Source of the DNA: Alteripontixanthobacter maritimus
Lineage (GTDB): Bacteria > Pseudomonadota > Alphaproteobacteria > Sphingomonadales > Sphingomonadaceae
Length of the DNA stretch: 64,000 bases
Assembly (NCBI RefSeq): GCF_003340475.1
Contig: NZ_QBKA01000002.1
Location: 2,594,197-2,658,196, forward strand
Direction of reading: 5' to 3'
How positions within the stretch are numbered: position 1 is the stretch's first letter; the number at the start of each line of letters is the position of its first letter. Both the position numbers and the translations under genes were made by a program. Below are positions 62,304 through 64,000 of the stretch, in pieces. The notes beneath the pieces are model-generated. The model was given only the letters and a program-made list of their open reading frames with translations, was not told where the DNA came from and searched no databases.

Positions 62304-63500
62304 GGTTTACCATCCCGCCGCTGAGCGGACGCAGAGCTACGACGTGATGTTCGGCGCCATGAACTGCCAAGGCGCTCTGGGGAACACTGGCGACCGGCCA
62401 TTGGAGGAAGCGGTATCACTACCGCCATCCGCTGCGACTGCCAAGTGTACGAAAGGCTGTACGCTCGGTCCGCAAATGCTCCTCACGTCTGATCTGCGTT
62501 TCCATACTGTCTGCGATACGTTGAACGCGGCTTACCGCAAGTGCTTGCGGTTGCTCCGGCGCAATATTGACAGGTGCCGGACTAAGCCGCTCGCGAATAT
62601 TGGGAAACGCCGGCAAGGTGATCCATCCGCGCGTAAAAGCGACCTTCGCCAGTAGCCAAATCATGGCGAACTGCACGATCGCAAAGGCCAGCTCAGAGCG
62701 AAAAGCTCGATCGGAGCGGACGGCGTTGCATAACCAAGGGTTCGCAAACGCAATGCATCGCTAGCCAAGGCCCAATGATTGCAAGTTGGCAGCAAGGGCG
62801 ATGGTTACACCGACCGAGGCAAGTAATGTGAGCACAAGCCCGCCGAAGCCAACCGGAAAAGATGCCGCGCGTGGCTTTCGAACAGCAGGAGTCCTGCCGC
62901 AAGGGGAGCAAGGGCCAGGAGCACTCCTGCTGTTATTCTCAAAAGTGCTAATGATCCGAAGATTCCTGCAAGATAGACAAGCCGCGACCATCCGAACGAA
63001 TTTTCGTCTTCCAGCGCGCTGCCTTTGAATGTTCCGCCCGGTTGCAGCATCATCGACTAATGCGCCCACATTCCGTCCTGTGCCGGCTTCGGTCAGGCGC
63101 ACGATAGCATTGTCAGCATCCTGAAGTTGCCGCGCGAACGAAACTCCTTCGCCTGGCATCACCGGTGACCCGGCAGCCCGTGCAATCTCGGCCGGACCGT
63201 CCAGCACCACATCATGAATGACTGTCCGAAACGCCGGCCAGGAAAAAGCGAGCGTAAGCACATACCGATCTTGATAACGTCAGACACTACGTCGCGCGCA
63301 CCGGGAGCTGTCCGAACAGCAATCTGATACCGAACAGTGCTACAAACAGTGTGAGAAGTCCGGTCATGACAATCGATGTGAGCGATCCGGGTTGGCCGAG
63401 CGCTGCCAGCCATAGCTGCCGATCAACTGAGCCTGACAGTCGATATGTCCAGCACGCGAACAAGAAAATCGTCGCCGGTAAGGATCGCTGGACAGGCCAA
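62281..63500 (-). pseudogene. virB6: VirB6/TrbL with many frameshifts
   Basis: Beginning with a TTG at 63500 next to the virB4 stop, pieces of a VirB6-type polytopic protein run in all three frames: ACPAILTGDDFLVRVL, HIDCQAQLIGSYG, LGQPGSLTSIVMTGLLTLFVALFGIRLLFG, VLTLAFSWPAFRTVIHDVVLDGP, ENSFGWSRLVYLAGIFGSLALL, GLVLTLLASVGVTIALA and AFAIVQFAMIWLLAKV. At least six indels are needed to join them. The order and content are otherwise complete, ending inside virB8. Either the gene is recently decayed or the base calls are poor here. Confidence 0.7.
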
Positions 63501-63503
63501 ACC

Positions 63504-64000
63504 TCAGGCCGCCTTTCCAAGCAGCGGGCCCATCCACTTCGCTGGATCGGTTCCATGTTCTTTTGCAAGTTCATCGAACAGACGAACGGAGCTTTCGCGC
63601 CCCGAGAGGATGGTGAGCAGATCTTTCTCGCCGGTCAGATCGAGCCGGGCAACCACGCTATCATTGCCGTGCCGGATGAAAAACAATGTAATTGTCGGGT
63701 AGCGTTCGCACCAGATCGTATTCGTGACGCGAAAGGCCGAAGCCGTTGATATAATCCTCGGCACGCGCCTTTGGGTTGATCATGAATATCTGCGTTGCAG
63801 CCTGTTCTATGATGGCGCTGGCGATGCGGCTTTCCAGCGCATCTTGCGCGCTTTGCGTGGCAAAACCCACGATCCCGTTGCGCTTACGGATGGTCTTCTC
63901 CCAATCCTTGATCCGGCGCACGAACACATCGTCGTCCAGCGCCTTCCAGCCTTCATCGATTACGATGATGGCGGCGATCCGTCGAGCCGCTCTTCCACCC
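63504..64000 (-). pseudogene. virB4: VirB4 ATPase C-terminal part, frameshifted, runs off the window
   Basis: The frame from the right edge reads IAAIIVIDEGWKALDDD (Walker B), WEKTIRKRNGIVGFATQSAQDALE and FGLSRHEYDLVRTLPDN. A frameshift lies near 63690, and the next frame gives FIRHGNDSVVARLDLTGEKDLLTILSGRESSVRLFDEL to the stop at 63504-63506. Walker A lies outside the window. The break removes the last 60 or so residues from the main frame. Together with virB6 it makes the conjugation operon probably inactive. Confidence 0.75.

Noticed and set aside
1..64000. CRISPR arrays, tRNA or rRNA genes
   Set aside because: No regularly spaced repeats and no cloverleaf or rRNA-like segment noticed when reading both strands; a tRNAscan-SE or Infernal run would be decisive.

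Overview
The window looks like an alphaproteobacterial replicon, most likely Sphingomonadales. The evidence is GC-rich coding with GTG and TTG starts, sphingomonad-type exopolysaccharide genes, a DUF3489/DUF2924/serine-recombinase unit, and a VirB-type conjugation operon of the kind found on sphingomonad plasmids and islands. I cannot tell from the sequence whether it is chromosome or plasmid. The two ends (plasmid-type accessory genes on the left, a type IV secretion operon on the right) suggest mobile DNA around the polysaccharide locus.

Layout. Positions 1-4.6 kb: five plus-strand accessory genes, including two unrelated DEDD-type 3'-5' exonucleases, separated by hairpins that end just upstream of the start codons. 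4.6-6.5 kb: a double-XRE regulator divergent from a double-XRE/Dam methyltransferase fusion, with a 26-bp dyad between them. 7.3-9.9 kb: a decayed minus-strand operon (sterol desaturase, class II aldolase, TspO-like protein) ending at an integrase remnant. 10.5-15.7 kb: a SRAP peptidase operon with two very small genes, a frameshifted SGNH hydrolase, and a plus-strand run containing a membrane-anchored LuxR-type HTH protein, a membrane protein, a RadC-like protein and a winged-helix protein. 16.0-17.8 kb: two degenerate IS3-family remnants.

17.8-47.1 kb is a large exopolysaccharide locus. It encodes sugar-nucleotide enzymes (WbpM-type dehydratase, a 4-reductase, TviB-type dehydrogenase, UDP-glucuronate epimerase, UDP-xylose synthase, UDP-glucose dehydrogenase), a PglC-type initiating transferase, six GT4 glycosyltransferases counting the one joined to the Mur-like genes, a Wzy-like polymerase, an O-antigen ligase-family protein, a Wza/Wzc export pair and a PglK/MsbA-type ABC flippase. 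Inside it is a tightly coupled cassette of ATP-grasp, MurA, MurB and GT4. This suggests that the polymer carries a muramic-acid-like, possibly amidated, residue.

48.3-50.6 kb is a DUF3489/DUF2924/serine recombinase mobile unit. 50.9-57.2 kb looks like a defence island. On the minus strand a dGTPase-family HD protein is coupled to a nucleotidyltransferase. Divergently, a four-gene operon encodes an unknown 191-aa protein, a QatC/QueC-like PP-loop enzyme, an XRE-ImmA/IrrE protein and a PIN-domain protein, behind a promoter with an embedded dyad operator. This is my best candidate for an undescribed immune or toxin-antitoxin system. 57.6-58.7 kb has a secreted single-RHS-repeat protein and an orphan VirB2-like pilin. 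58.8-64.0 kb is a minus-strand virB4-B6-B8-B9-B10-B11-B2 operon. In it virB6 and virB4 carry frameshifts and virB9 is reduced to its C-terminal domain behind a lipoprotein signal. I saw no tRNA, rRNA or CRISPR array.
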